64,000 nt of DNA, taken from the NCBI GenBank assembly GCA_963803295.1, contig CAWDMC010000009.1, forward strand, positions 620,001-684,000, read 5' to 3'. A program made the translations under genes and the position numbers. Within the stretch, counting starts at the first letter, position 1; each line of letters opens with the position of its first letter. Below the pieces are notes generated by a model. It searched no databases and was not told the DNA's origin. It saw nothing but the letters and a program-made list of their open reading frames with translations. This document shows positions 28,142-38,011 of this stretch, piece after piece. This DNA comes from CAWDMC01 sp963803295. GTDB taxonomy: Bacteria; Acidobacteriota; Terriglobia; UBA7540.

Positions 28142-28837
28142 CTAGGCGACGGCGAAGAGGATCAGTCCGAGCAGGTAGATCCAGAGACCATCCATGAAAT
28201 GCCAGTAAAGAGTGGTGACGTCCAAAGCGGTCCGCTTTTTCAACCCCAGACTGATGCTCGGAGCCTTCCAAACGAGGTAAATAAGAGCGATGGCGCCTCC
28301 TGCAAGGTGCATCCCATGCATGAAGGTGACCGCATAGAGGAAGGCGCTGCTAGGATTGCGGTGCAGGTAGACGCCTGTGGATGCCAGCTGTCGCCAAGCC
28401 GTCACCTGGCCACCGACAAAAGTGAGTCCGAGCATTAGGGTCACCTTGAGCCAGCGAGAAAACCTCACGCCACGTCCGGCCGAAAGCGAGCGGCGCGCCA
28501 GTTCCAGGGTAACGCTGCTAGCGAGCAAAACGGAGGTATCCAGGTAGAGGATTCTGGGCACGGGCGTGTGCATCCAGACTCTGGACATCTCCGCGTGTAA
28601 GAACGCCAACACGGTACTGAGTGAGGCGAAGAAAACAGTCACGGCGCCAAGGCCGAGCCACATCCCTAGTTGATAGGCGGAAGGCGGAATCGACCATCCT
28701 CGTGAACTGAGTGGATCCCAGCTGCCGAAACCGCCGCCCTCGAAATCGTTCCCGTCCTGTCCGCGCCCGCCCGGTCGTCGAGAACCACGCTGAGCGGGTG
28801 GTGCGTCGTGGCGGGCTGGTATCATGGCCTGGGCCAT
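28142..28837 (-). CDS. Cytochrome c oxidase subunit III-like protein
   Basis: 231 residues. A Gly/Arg-rich N-terminal 45-residue extension is followed by five or so membrane helices with subunit III landmarks: FASLSTVLAFLHAEMSR, LLASSVTLELARRSL, LGLTFVGGQVTAWRQL, AFLYAVTFMHGMHLAGGAIALIYLVW and LYWHFMDGLWIYLL. Start 28837 (ATG) has GGGAG six bases upstream. No oxidase subunit I or II is adjacent, so the main operon must be elsewhere. Subunit III stabilises the catalytic core and proton uptake; the isolated gene could belong to a NorE-type or variant oxidase. Confidence 0.8.
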   Translation of the reverse strand: MAQAMIPARHDAPPAQRGSRRPGGRGQDGNDFEGGGFGSWDPLSSRGWSIPPSAYQLGMWLGLGAVTVFFASLSTVLAFLHAEMSRVWMHTPVPRILYLDTSVLLASSVTLELARRSLSAGRGVRFSRWLKVTLMLGLTFVGGQVTAWRQLASTGVYLHRNPSSAFLYAVTFMHGMHLAGGAIALIYLVWKAPSISLGLKKRTALDVTTLYWHFMDGLWIYLLGLILFAVA

Positions 28838-29029
28838 AGCAGACTCCCACACGCAGGATCTGGCAACTTTCAGCTCTGTTGGCTTCTATCCCAGTCTAGC
28901 CCAAGTCTCGCATAAGAGCACTAAAAGAGCTGCTGGTACTCCGGTGGTTGACTATTTGCTGAGTTTGTCAGAGGATTGACCGCTGTGATATCCCCTTGTT
29001 AGCATAAGTCAGATCAATGGAGTACTTGA

Positions 29030-30225
29030 GTGCAAGACGGCAATTCTGTTTCCAGCCTGGAAAAAAGCGCCATCACCTTCGAACAACTATTTGAGGCCGC
29101 GCCGGATGCCGTTTTGACTACGGACTCCAAGGGGCGTATCACCCGGCTTAACGCCCAGACCGAGCGGATGTTCGGGTACTCACGCCAGGAGCTGCTTGGT
29201 GAACCGGTGGAGATTCTGGTCCCGGAACGATTCCGCAACGTACATCCGGGTCACCGTCAGCACTACGAGGAGGAGCCCCGCCTGCGTCCCATGGGCGCCG
29301 GCCTGGAGCTCTACGCCAGGCGTAAAGACGGAACCGAATTCCCCGTCGACATTATGTTGAGCCCGCTCCCGGCCAACGAAGGTCTGGTCGTGCTTGGCGT
29401 CGTCCGCGATATCACCGAGCGGCGGCAGGCCGAGGTGTCGGTTCGTAAGAGCCAAGCCATGTTCGAGCGGCTGTTCGAGGGGTCTCCGGACGCCATTGTC
29501 GCCTCCGATCAGCAAGGTCGCATTGCCAGGGTCAACCTTCAGGCGGAGAAAGCATTTGGCTACGACCGCGAGGAGTTAGTGGGTCAGCCAGTGGAGATCC
29601 TGGTGCCGGAGCGATTCCGCCTTTCGCATGTCGACGACCGGCAGGTCTACAACGCGTCCCCTCAGGTGCGGCCCATGGGCGCGAAGATAGACCTTTACGC
29701 GAGGCGAAAAGACGGCAGTGAATTTCCGGTGGATATCTCGCTGAGCCCTATCCAGCTTGACGACGGTTCACTGATCCTCAGCGTCATACGCGACATTACC
29801 GAGCGGAAACAAGCTGAAGAAGCCTTGCGCGAGAACGAGGAGCGCTTCCGGCTGCTGGTTGAAGGCGTCAGAGACTACGCGATTTTCATGCTGGACCCCA
29901 CGGGCCGCGTAATGAGTTGGAACCAGGGAGCGGAACGTACCAAAGGGTACAAGGCGGAGGAGATCCTTGGTCAGCACCTGTCGGTTTTCTATTCGCCCGA
30001 GGATCGCGAGAGGCGCCGGCCAGAGGAGCACCTGCAGCGCGCGGCTGAACTCGGACGCGTCGAGGTCGAAGGCTGGCGCCTCCGCAAGAATGGTACGCGG
30101 TTCTGGGCCAATATCGTGCTGACCGCACTTAAGGGGTCACAGGGCGAGTTGCGGGGTTTTGCCAAGGTCACGCGCGATGTCACCGAGCGTAAGCGCGCTG
30201 AAGAGGCTCTGCTACCTCGAGATCA
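29030..30225 (+). CDS. PAS-PAS-PAS sensor part of a sigma-54 regulator (frameshift at end)
   Basis: N-terminal sensory half of a regulator. Three PAS/PAC units are visible: about 15-130, 140-255 and 265-395, each ending in a PAC signature such as [24 protein letters not shown] and [15 protein letters not shown]. The first two are very similar ([11 protein letters not shown] in both). GTG start at 29030. After KRAEEALL the frame leaves the coding path and runs out at 30367, while the protein continues in another frame as [17 protein letters not shown] single extra base near 30214 explains it. The effector half is the next entry. Confidence 0.85.
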
Positions 30226-31742
30226 CCAATGTCCTGGTGTCGAATCTCGACATCCGCAGACTGCTTTCCGCGATCTCGGCCGGAATCCGCCAGGTTACTC
30301 CTCACGAGTATTCGAGTTTGTCGCTCTACGATCCAGAGACCCGGCAGCTGCGGCTTCAGGTGCTTGATTCCACGTTCGGCAAGGATCTGGGCGAGGGTGA
30401 CTTACTGGTGCCGCTGGAGGGCACGCCATCGGGCTTGGCTTTCCGCCAGCGGCAGCCTGTCGTGCTCAATGGCATTGAACGGGGCGGTTTCAAGCCTGAG
30501 ATGATACAGCATCTGCTGCAGGCAGGTGTAAAGTCGGGTTGCTGGCTGCCGCTGATCAGCCACGGACGCGTGCTCGGTACCTTGAACATCGGCAGGACCA
30601 AAGAGAACGCTTTCGAGGAACGCGAGCTGAACCTGCTGAGCCAGATGGCTAATCAGGTGGCCATCGCCATCGACAACGCTCAGGCGTTCAGACAGCTTGA
30701 CGAGCTCAAGGACCGGTTGGCGGAAGAAAAGCTTTACCTCGAAGACGAGCTGCGTACGGAATACAACTTCGATGAGATCGTGGGTGAAAGCTCTTCGCTG
30801 AAGCGCGTGCTGAAGCAGGCGGAGACCGTGGCTTCTACGGACGCCACCGTGCTGATCCTGGGCGAGACGGGCACGGGAAAGGAACTGATCGCGCGGGCCG
30901 TCCACAACCTGAGCCCGCGTGGCAAGCGCACCTTTGTGAAGTTGAACTGCGCGGCGATCCCTGGAGGCTTGCTGGAAAGCGAGTTATTTGGACACGAACG
31001 AGGAGCTTTCACCGGCGCCATTGCCCAAAAGGTGGGACGCATGGAACTGGCCCACGAAGGCACCCTTTTTCTCGATGAAGTGGGCGATCTTCCTCTGGAC
31101 CTCCAGCCCAAGCTCCTGCGTGCGTTGCAGGAAAAAGAGATTGAACGCCTGGGTGGCACTCGCACTATTCCCGTGGATGTGCGCTTGGTTGCAGCAACCA
31201 ACCAGGATCTCGGCAAGATGGTAAAGGAACACCGCTTCCGGAGCGATCTCTACTATCGCCTAAAGGTCTTCCCCATAACCGTGCCGCCACTCCGGGAACG
31301 ACGCGAAGACATCCCGATTCTGGTGCGCTACTTTGCCCAGCGCCACGCCCAGCGGATGAACAAGCGCATTGAAAGCATCCCGCCCGACGCGCTGGAAGCA
31401 CTCACCCGGTGGCCCTGGCCCGGTAACATCCGCGAGCTGGAGAATTTGATCGAGCGCGCTGTAATCCTGACTCGTGGTCCTGTCTTGCGGGTACCCCTGG
31501 CTGAGCTGCAAGCGTCGGCTGAGCCGGGAGAGGAGCAAGTGGATCTCGGCACGCAGCCCACGGCGGAACACGAACAGACTGGCACCTTGGAATCGGCGGA
31601 ACGCGAGCACATCCTGCGGGTGCTCGAGGAAACCCACGGCGTCATTGGAGGCGCCAAGGGAGCAGCAGCACGCCTGGGACTGAAGCGCACGACGTTGAAC
31701 TCGAAGCTCCGCAAGCTCGGGATCACGCGGGAAGACTTCTAG
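30210..31742 (+). CDS. GAF-AAA+-Fis sigma-54 activator part of the same regulator
   Basis: Effector half of the split regulator. A GAF domain (about [17 protein letters not shown] to [10 protein letters not shown]) precedes the sigma-54-interacting AAA+ module: Walker A GETGTGKE, the sigma-54 contact loop GAFTGA, Walker [10 protein letters not shown] and [11 protein letters not shown]. The Fis-type helix-turn-helix lies at the end ([22 protein letters not shown]). The enzyme remodels sigma-54 RNA polymerase using ATP. With three PAS and one GAF domain it is a NifA/FhlA-like cytoplasmic sensor. The selB gene follows 36 bases later. Signal and targets are unknown. Confidence 0.9.
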   Translation, partial: CYLEITNVLVSNLDIRRLLSAISAGIRQVTPHEYSSLSLYDPETRQLRLQVLDSTFGKDLGEGDLLVPLEGTPSGLAFRQRQPVVLNGIERGGFKPEMIQHLLQAGVKSGCWLPLISHGRVLGTLNIGRTKENAFEERELNLLSQMANQVAIAIDNAQAFRQLDELKDRLAEEKLYLEDELRTEYNFDEIVGESSSLKRVLKQAETVASTDATVLILGETGTGKELIARAVHNLSPRGKRTFVKLNCAAIPGGLLESELFGHERGAFTGAIAQKVGRMELAHEGTLFLDEVGDLPLDLQPKLLRALQEKEIERLGGTRTIPVDVRLVAATNQDLGKMVKEHRFRSDLYYRLKVFPITVPPLRERREDIPILVRYFAQRHAQRMNKRIESIPPDALEALTRWPWPGNIRELENLIERAVILTRGPVLRVPLAELQASAEPGEEQVDLGTQPTAEHEQTGTLESAEREHILRVLEETHGVIGGAKGAAARLGLKRTTLNSKLRKLGITREDF

Positions 31743-31777
31743 TCTCTACGGAAAAAGCCTCCGAAAGCTGACTCCCC

Positions 31778-33694
31778 ATGAAACACCTTATTGTTGGCAC
31801 GGCGGGTCACATCGATCACGGCAAGTCTGCCCTTGTTTTAGCCCTTACCGGAACTGATCCTGACCGGCTGGCGGAGGAGAAGCGCCGCGGCATTACCATC
31901 GACCTAGGATTTGCCCATCTAGATCTCGGCGAGGGTTTGCGCGCCGGCTTCGTAGATGTTCCCGGGCATGAGCGCTTCGTCAGGAACATGCTGGCCGGGG
32001 TGGGTGGCATCGATTTGGTGTTGTTGGTAGTGGCGGCCGACGAGTCCATCAAGCCGCAGACACGCGAGCACTTCGACATCTGCCGCTTGATTGGCGTAAA
32101 ACGCGGGCTGGTAGCGATCACCAAAGTGGATTTGGTTGACCGCGAGCTTCTCGATCTGGTGCGGCTCGAGGTGCAGGAGTTTGTGGCAGGATCGTTCCTC
32201 GACGGTGGACCGATCCTGGCCGTGAGCGCGCGCACAGGCGAGGGATTAGCCGCACTCAAAGACGAGCTGCGCCGCCTCGGCGGGGAGATCGCACCCAAGC
32301 CGGAGGCGTTGCCTTTCCGGCTGCCCATCGATCGCGCCTTCGTGATGAAGGGTTTTGGCGCTGTGGTCACGGGTACGCTGATCGCCGGCAAGGTTTCGAA
32401 AGAGGCGGAAGTTGAAGTTTATCCTCTTGGCCGTCGCACTCGCATCCGCGGCATCGAGGTCCACAATGAGGCAGTTGAAACGGCCGGGGCCGGCCAACGT
32501 ACCGCGCTGAACCTCGCCGGCGTAGAAGCTCGGGAGATCACACGTGGCATGACGCTCGCGACTCCAGGTTGGTTTGAATCCACGGCCCAGATCGACGCCG
32601 CTGTCTCCCTCCTACCCCGTGCTCCCGCGCTGAAACACCGCGCCAGAGTTCATTTTCATAGTGGGACAGCAGAGACCCTGGCCGAGGTCGCCTTGCTCGA
32701 TGGCAAAACTCTCGCTCCGGGCGGAGAAGCTTACGCTCAGTTGCACCTGGCGGAGCCGGGCCTTTATCTTCCCGGCGACCGCTTTATCATGCGCCAGTTC
32801 TCACCGGTCACCACCATTGGCGGCGGTGTGATCCTGGATAATCATCCCACCTGGCATCGGCTTGGCGACCGCAGCGTATCCGACTTCCTGTCGGCGCTCG
32901 CACAAGCGGACAGCGAAAAGTCCTTGGAACTGTTGGTCGAAAAGGCTGGTGAAGCCACCCAGTCGGCGATGGTCGCACGCACCGGCTTAAAACCGGATGA
33001 AGTCCTGCGGCTGGCGAAGCAACTCGAAGTACAAAAGCGCCTGCTCATTCTTCCCCAATCCGATACCCTTCTGGTATCAACGGGGCGTTTTGGGGATCTC
33101 ACGCGCCGGCTTACCACCGAACTCGACTCCTTCCATAGGTCAAATCCTCTTCTCCCTGGACTTCCTAAAGACGACTTGCGGGCCCGTGCCGGCGCTGGCA
33201 AGAGGATGAAGGCAAGCCTGCCCTCGATTGCGCTTTTGAACGCTGCGTTACAGTCGCTTGCCGCAGCCGGCAAGATCGAAATGGATGGCGAATTGGTGCG
33301 GCTTCGTGGGCAGGAAGTGCAATTGACGGGGGATGAACAGGCGGCGCGCGATCAAATCAGCAAGGCCTTCCACAAGGCCGGCATGGCCGTTCCCAGCGCT
33401 AAGGACGTGCTCGCCTCGCTTCGCCTCGATCGCGCCCGGGCTGAGAAGATCCTGCACCTGCTGTTGCGGGAGAAGGTGCTGGTGAAGCTGACGGACGACC
33501 TGATTCTGCACCCGTCGGCGCTCCAACGTTTGCGCGCTTTGGTGGCTGAGCGTAAGAAGCAAAGCAATCAGATCGATGTGGCCGTGTTCAAAGAGATGAC
33601 GGGCCTTACCCGCAAATACGCCATCCCGCTGCTCGAGTATCTAGATCGCGAGCGCGTAACCCGAAGGCAGGGCGACACGCGAATCATCCTGTGA
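31778..33694 (+). CDS. selB: Selenocysteine-specific elongation factor SelB
   Basis: 638 residues. GTPase signature [17 protein letters not shown], switch region [25 protein letters not shown] and TKVD, then the beta-barrel domains ([17 protein letters not shown]) and four C-terminal winged-helix units that bind the SECIS hairpin. It delivers Sec-tRNA to UGA codons of selenoprotein messages, so the organism should have selA, selC, selD and selenoproteins. None of these is in the window. It sits just after the PAS regulator and overlaps convergent maf by 11 bases. Length and motifs are complete. Confidence 0.93.
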   Translation: MKHLIVGTAGHIDHGKSALVLALTGTDPDRLAEEKRRGITIDLGFAHLDLGEGLRAGFVDVPGHERFVRNMLAGVGGIDLVLLVVAADESIKPQTREHFDICRLIGVKRGLVAITKVDLVDRELLDLVRLEVQEFVAGSFLDGGPILAVSARTGEGLAALKDELRRLGGEIAPKPEALPFRLPIDRAFVMKGFGAVVTGTLIAGKVSKEAEVEVYPLGRRTRIRGIEVHNEAVETAGAGQRTALNLAGVEAREITRGMTLATPGWFESTAQIDAAVSLLPRAPALKHRARVHFHSGTAETLAEVALLDGKTLAPGGEAYAQLHLAEPGLYLPGDRFIMRQFSPVTTIGGGVILDNHPTWHRLGDRSVSDFLSALAQADSEKSLELLVEKAGEATQSAMVARTGLKPDEVLRLAKQLEVQKRLLILPQSDTLLVSTGRFGDLTRRLTTELDSFHRSNPLLPGLPKDDLRARAGAGKRMKASLPSIALLNAALQSLAAAGKIEMDGELVRLRGQEVQLTGDEQAARDQISKAFHKAGMAVPSAKDVLASLRLDRARAEKILHLLLREKVLVKLTDDLILHPSALQRLRALVAERKKQSNQIDVAVFKEMTGLTRKYAIPLLEYLDRERVTRRQGDTRIIL

Positions 33695-34274
33695 GCGAAT
33701 CGCTCAACATCTCATGCACTAGAGGCATGGGCAGCCCCATAACGTTCGAGTAGGCACCCTCGAGTCGCGTGACGAAGTGCCGCGCCAGTCCCTGGATCCC
33801 ATAGCCACCCGCCTTATCGAACGGCTCGCCGCTGGCGATGTAGTCGCGGATTTCCTCCTCCGAGAGAGTCCGAAAAGTGACCAGGGTGGTATCCGACTTA
33901 AGCGATAGCAAGCAATCGGGGGAGCGCACCAGGCACACGGCCGTAGTAACGCGATGCGTACGGCCCGCCAAGGCGCGTAGCATCCGCGCCGCGTCTTCCA
34001 GGTCCTGCGGCTTCTCAAGCACCTCCTGACCCACCATCACCACCGTATCCGCGCCCAACACCAGCTCGCCGGGTGCGGATCGCCGCGCCACCTCAGCCGC
34101 CTTTTCTCGCGCCAGCCGCAGTGCATAGTCCTCGCCCGCCTCATCGCGTCGTCGCTTTTCCTCGACTCTGCTCGGACTTATCTCAAAATGGAATCCGGCA
34201 TGGCGCAGCAGCTCCTCTCGCCGGGGAGAGCCGGAGGCAAGAATGAAGCGTGAATTGGGGTGATTGGGAAACAT
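33684..34274 (-). CDS. maf: Maf-family nucleotide pyrophosphatase
   Basis: About 196 residues with all family motifs: SGSPRREELLRHAG near the start, VLGADTVV in the middle, RTHRVTTAVCLV and EEIRDYIASGEPFDKAGGYGIQG. Maf proteins cleave non-canonical or canonical nucleoside triphosphates (dTTP, UTP, m5UTP, pseudo-UTP) to monophosphates as house-cleaning and have been linked to septum control. The ATG at 34274 is used; a TTG two codons upstream is possible. Its last codons overlap selB on the opposite strand. dhaL lies 100 bases upstream on the same strand, but there is no sign of joint function. Confidence 0.9.
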   Translation of the reverse strand: MFPNHPNSRFILASGSPRREELLRHAGFHFEISPSRVEEKRRRDEAGEDYALRLAREKAAEVARRSAPGELVLGADTVVMVGQEVLEKPQDLEDAARMLRALAGRTHRVTTAVCLVRSPDCLLSLKSDTTLVTFRTLSEEEIRDYIASGEPFDKAGGYGIQGLARHFVTRLEGAYSNVMGLPMPLVHEMLSDSLTG

Positions 34275-34380
34275 ACCCAACTGTTGGAGGGCGGGATTTT
34301 GCCCGGTTTTACTCCCCTTCGAGTTTGTCCATTTTCACGATATGGCGAACAACATCCCAAATCGTTGTGAGAGATTCCGG

Positions 34381-34995
34381 CTAGCGCTCCGCGAGTCCGG
34401 CGATCATGCACTTGAACGCGACCATTCCCGGGTCATCTCGTCCGATGCTCTTCTCGCCGAAGATTCGCGCGCGTCCCTGCTTCGCCGGCCGGTTGCGGAA
34501 CTCCTCGATGGCGGCGGTGACAGCAGAATCAGCGGCCGTGATAATCTCCTGCGGGTTTGAAAGCCCTGCGGTGGCGGTGGTCGCCCGATCGAGCGCGTCC
34601 AGTATGGTCTTATCGCCGAGCTGTCCCTTGCCGCGGGCGGCCATGGCTGACATCGCGCCCCCGAGCAATGACGAGATCTCGCTCCAGGAAACTTCCGTAC
34701 GGCCCTTGGCGGCCTTGGCAGCGCTCATCAAGCCAGTGGCGAGCAGCGTCCCTAGGGTCGATCCCGAGATCTTAGTGAACGCCTGGGCGCACTTCGCCAG
34801 CGCCAGACCGACGTCATCGGGCAGGTTCGGCAATTCGGCCAGGACGCTGCGTCCTCCGCGCACCATGGTGACACCCAGATCGCCATCGCCCAAGGCCGCA
34901 TCCAGCACATTCAATTCGCCGGCAGAGTCCTCCAGCTTCTGGACAACTCGCTTGAGGCCCTCGCGCAGGCAATCCGTAGTGAAACCTGTGGTCAT
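34381..34995 (-). CDS. dhaL: Dihydroxyacetone kinase subunit DhaL
   Basis: 204 residues, ADP/ATP-binding subunit. Motifs AALGDGDLGVTMVRG (Asp residues that hold Mg and nucleotide), ISGSTLGTLLATGL and RGKGQLGDKTILDAL are all present, with the expected helical barrel. It overlaps dhaK by four bases (ATGA), so the two are coupled. No dhaM phosphotransferase gene follows, so phosphate donation may be by ATP or through PTS genes elsewhere. Confidence 0.9.
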   Translation of the reverse strand: MTTGFTTDCLREGLKRVVQKLEDSAGELNVLDAALGDGDLGVTMVRGGRSVLAELPNLPDDVGLALAKCAQAFTKISGSTLGTLLATGLMSAAKAAKGRTEVSWSEISSLLGGAMSAMAARGKGQLGDKTILDALDRATTATAGLSNPQEIITAADSAVTAAIEEFRNRPAKQGRARIFGEKSIGRDDPGMVAFKCMIAGLAER

Positions 34996-35996
34996 ATTCC
35001 AACCCGTAGAAACGGGCAGTCACAGGGCGCCTTGAGCAGGCGCTCTAGTATATCGTCGAGCTTGCAGAAAGTCAGGGACATGCCCGCCATTTCCATCGAG
35101 GTCGCATAGCGGCCCACGAGCGGCGAAACGATGGTTACCCCGGTTGCCGCCAACCTCCTCGCCACCTGGCGGTAGACGATGTAAAGCTCCTCGAGAGGCG
35201 TAGCACCCAGGCTGTTCGCCAAAACCGAAATCCGATCGCCGGCCATGAGAGGCATATCTGCGAGCAACAGCGCCAGCATCTCCTCGGCGATAACATCCGC
35301 CGGCTTCAGCGATCCCCGGCGCACGCCGGGCTCGCCGTGAATGCCCATGCCGATTTCCATCTCGTCTTCGCCGATCTGGAACGTGGGTTTGCCCACAGCG
35401 GGCACGGTGCAGGGAGTAAGAGCGACCCCCACCGACCGGCAGGCATCCGCGGCTTTCTGGGCGATCCTAGTGACCTCCCGCAGGCTTGCCCGAGCCTCGG
35501 CGGCCGCACCCGCGATCTTATAAGCGTAAACCAGGCCGGCAACGCCGCGGCGCTTCGCGCGCTCCGTCAGGCTGGCGCTCGCCACATCGTCGGCAACCCG
35601 CACGGTGGTGGTCTCAATCCCTTCCAGCTCCACAAATTCCCCGGCCATGTCGAAGTTCATGTTGTCGCCGCCGTAGTTCCCATACAGGCGCAACACTCCG
35701 GCCCCACCGTTCGCAGCGCGGATGGCGTCGGCCATCTGATCGACCGAGGGCGAAGAGAACACATCGCCGATGGCACAGGCGTCCAGCAGTCCTTTGCCGA
35801 CGTATCCTGTGAACACCGGCAAGTGCCCGGACCCGCCACCGCTCGCGATCCCCACCTTGCCCTGGATAGGACCGTCGACGCGGGCAATCACCCGGCCTTC
35901 CGTTCCGAGGCGGCGATAGTAATCGGGATGCGTTACGCAGAGTCCGTCCAGCATTTCGTCCACATAAGCAAAAGGCTCGTTCAGGATCTTCTTCAT
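34992..35996 (-). CDS. dhaK: Dihydroxyacetone kinase subunit DhaK
   Basis: 334 residues, substrate-binding subunit. GIASGGGSGHLPVFTGYVG and GNYGGDNMNFDMA build the binding cleft, and MGIHGEPGVRRG carries the His that covalently binds the ketone of dihydroxyacetone. The C-terminal region SLGATPLEELYIVYRQV is also typical. Homologous DhaK-like kinases can act on erythrulose instead, so the substrate is uncertain. With dhaL it forms a two-gene operon. A 340-base gap upstream shows no gene and should carry the promoter. Confidence 0.9.
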   Translation of the reverse strand: MKKILNEPFAYVDEMLDGLCVTHPDYYRRLGTEGRVIARVDGPIQGKVGIASGGGSGHLPVFTGYVGKGLLDACAIGDVFSSPSVDQMADAIRAANGGAGVLRLYGNYGGDNMNFDMAGEFVELEGIETTTVRVADDVASASLTERAKRRGVAGLVYAYKIAGAAAEARASLREVTRIAQKAADACRSVGVALTPCTVPAVGKPTFQIGEDEMEIGMGIHGEPGVRRGSLKPADVIAEEMLALLLADMPLMAGDRISVLANSLGATPLEELYIVYRQVARRLAATGVTIVSPLVGRYATSMEMAGMSLTFCKLDDILERLLKAPCDCPFLRVGI

Positions 35997-35999
35997 AAG

Positions 36000-36340
36000 G
36001 TTGGTCCTGGAGTAGCATGGGATTATTCAGAAGGTGAGATTCTGTTCGCCGCGAAGGGCGCTGTCAAGGGCAAGTTTGTCACAACTACGGGAGAGGCGAA
36101 CGCTCAACGTCGGCTCTTGAGATCGAGGAGTTTCTAACGGAGCGCCGGATCACACGCCTGCTTTGCCAAGCTCTCTGCTTCCTGCCTTCGGCGCTCAATT
36201 TCGGCGTCAAGAGTGGTTTTATTCTAGACGGCACGTTTGCATGGGGGATACCAGGCGAGTGATCCCTCATTCGAGTACAAATGACAGAACGTCAGGCAAG
36301 ATTTTGAAGCCCAAGCTCCACGGCCCGTTTGAACCTTGAT
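36000..36340. other. Gap with no recognisable gene
   Basis: Between the start of dhaK and the end of the broken PIN gene. Only short frames without start signals. Likely holds the dhaK promoter on the minus strand, but no clear boxes were picked out. Confidence 0.35.
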
Positions 36341-36834
36341 TCAAATGCTCTCAGAGGCTCGGGCGATGGCCTCTTCCACCAGTTCATCGGCAATCCGGCA
36401 TTTCAAATCCTTGCGAAGTTTGCGTACCAAACCCCGAGTCTCATCCGCCAATCCTTCCAAGTGAAGACGCGCCAGAAGCCCCACAGTGCCGACCGACTTT
36501 ATTCCCATGTTCTTTCCTATTTGCCTTGCTCGCCTCTCGTCGCCGATGAAGTAAGCAGCCCGCCGTTCTTGTGCCTGGATGAGGGCCTCCGATTCACCTG
36601 GGTCAAGTTCATGCATCAGCAGTTTGACGCTTACTTGTCCGCCGTCCGGCATGGTTGGTAAAAGCCGGTTTGGTAAAGCTTCCGGAGTTTGTAGCGAAAT
36701 CTCGATTTCCGGTTGACTTCCCCTTGCACGACCAGGGGGACATAAACCACTTGGAAATATTGGGAGAGCTTCGCGGCAAGGCCTAAATGCGAGAGGTTGA
36801 TCAGACAGGAACTGTCAATGACAGCTATTCGCAC
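36341..36834 (-). pseudogene. DUF3368-type PIN-domain (VapC-like) protein, frameshifted
   Basis: Two frames make one protein of about 160 residues. 36834-36631 gives the N-terminus RIAVIDSSCLINLSHLGLAAKL with the first Asp of the PIN nuclease site and VPLVVQGEV. 36652-36341 gives the rest: HELDPGESEALIQAQERRAAYFIGDERRAR with the later acidic residues, then GTVGLLARLHLEGL and RIADELVEEAI. The break is one base near 36650. DUF3368 proteins are probable toxin nucleases of type II TA pairs; no antitoxin gene directly precedes it. An AbiGi-like fragment overlaps its start. Confidence 0.7.
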
Positions 36835-37130
36835 TCTTGTTTCTTGGCAAGACTCGAGAGTAACAGCATTCCGAATATGGAGGCTAAGGTCGCCAGGGGT
36901 ATATCACAGAAGCAGATCATCGAGGGTCGATAAGCGCTGTTTTCAGAAAGGCGTGCAGACGCATTGATATGAAGCACATACGGTACCCGCCCGAAACCGT
37001 TGGGTTTGGGCGCGCGGAGTCTGCCCTCCCTGAGTATTGCCTTGAGAACCGCGTATTGTTTAGTAAGCGTCCTGTGCCTGCGGCCCACGAAGTGGGTCAA
37101 GTCAGGCGATACATAGCGCTGAAGGTCCAT
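36825..37130 (-). pseudogene. AbiGi-like abortive-infection protein, N-terminal fragment
   Basis: The reading LQRYVSPDLTHFVGRRHRTLTKQYAVLKAILREG followed by MICFCDIPLATLAS resembles the AbiGi family (antitoxin of an abortive infection pair), which starts with a Leu-Thr-His-Phe motif and has MVCFCDIPL further on. After CDIPL the frame is lost: the next frame reads PGDLSLHIRNAV, as expected of the family, and then runs into the PIN start. Intact members are over 200 residues, so the C-terminus is missing. The ATG at 37130 lacks a clear ribosome binding site. The call is tentative. Confidence 0.45.
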
Positions 37131-37135
37131 GAGCG

Positions 37136-37412
37136 AGGTAGCGCGGACCTCCGTTCTTTGAGGTCCCCGGGTAGTTCCGTCAACGACGCCGGTCAAATTG
37201 GCGTTCTCGGATAGGAAGGCACTCTCACCTGGTCAATAGTCAAGCCGCGCCGTCGGTCTTCCTTTACCGGACCCACACCGGATATTCATTCAAACTAATC
37301 TATAGACCACCGCCAATTTTTAGGGCGGCGCTGCGCTAGAGTGCAACGCCGGAAGAAACCGTGACGACCAGATAGGAACCGCGGACCTCAAGGGCGGAGG
37401 TCCGCGCTACCT
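37136..37412. repeat. 18-bp exact inverted repeats flanking 240 bp
   Basis: AGGTAGCGCGGACCTCCG at 37136-37153 recurs as its exact reverse complement at 37395-37412. The right copy forms a local hairpin with GCGGACCT (37381-37388) and AGGTCCGC (37398-37405). No gene is seen between. It looks like a pair of dispersed intergenic repeats, the left one directly upstream of the AbiGi fragment. Confidence 0.6.
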
Positions 37413-37459
37413 TCGCTTGACGTCAGTAGCCAGTTCTCTGCCGGTTGCACTACGAGAAC

Positions 37460-37487
37460 CCACGGTCAGAAGGTACGCTGACCGTGG
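37460..37487. repeat. REP-like perfect hairpin
   Basis: CCACGGTCAG (37460-37469) pairs exactly with CTGACCGTGG (37478-37487) across an eight-base loop. There is no T-tract, so a terminator is unlikely. Confidence 0.55.
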
Positions 37488-37602
37488 CTACCATTGTCAC
37501 CGTTTGGCCGCCTTCGCCAACTCCCGCTCGAACTTCATCTCACCCTTCTTCAGGTCGGCGCCACCTTTCACCGTATCGACGCCGGTTACCATTCCCCGGC
37601 CA

Positions 37603-37811
37603 TCAAGCGAGGTCTACCACACTGAGTCCCGCCTGCTTCAATAAGTGGGTCAATAGTCCAACTTTCAGGGGTTTGTTTCCATGGATGGGAACGAAGGCCG
37701 AATTTCGCTGCCCGCCCTGCCATAGATGTGGTGACTACCATGGACGCGGAGGAGTCGCCAGCCGTGCCGCTCGATATATCGAGCAAACTCCTTGCCTGAG
37801 ACCGGCTTCAT
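37603..37811 (-). pseudogene. hicA: HicA-type toxin, frameshifted
   Basis: The ATG at 37811 overlaps the hicB stop (ATGA). The first half reads MKPVSGKEFARYIERHGWR then RVHGSHHIYGRAGSE, the classic HicA double-stranded RNA-binding fold with its catalytic His in GSHHIY. A shift near 37693 then moves the frame; the second half VPIHGNKPLKVGLLTHLLKQAGL continues in another frame and ends at 37603. One base restores the 70-residue toxin. As read, the toxin is dead, while the antitoxin gene is intact. Confidence 0.8.
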
Positions 37812-38011
37812 ACCGCAACTTCCACAACTCGGTCCCTGCCCGTGGACTCCGGAGGATCGACTTCAACTGAAAGGCATCCCTCGATCGCCTCGCGGACGTT
37901 CGCGAGCAATTCCTCCATGTTTTCGCCTTGCGTAGCGCAGCCGGGAATAGCCGGAACTTCTGCCCAGTAGCCGCCCTCTTCCGCTTCATGGACCACGACT
38001 TTGAAATTCAA
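37808..38011 (-). CDS. hicB: HicB-family antitoxin
   Basis: 67 residues: MNFKVVVHEAEEGGYWAEVPAIPGCATQG is the N-terminal partial RNase H-like fold of HicB, followed by TLEELLANVREAIEGCL-like helix ENMEELLANVREAIEGCL. This is the short type without a separate DNA-binding domain. It is encoded before its toxin and overlaps it by four bases, an arrangement that couples their translation. It would bind and neutralise the HicA nuclease. Confidence 0.85.
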   Translation of the reverse strand: MNFKVVVHEAEEGGYWAEVPAIPGCATQGENMEELLANVREAIEGCLSVEVDPPESTGRDRVVEVAV

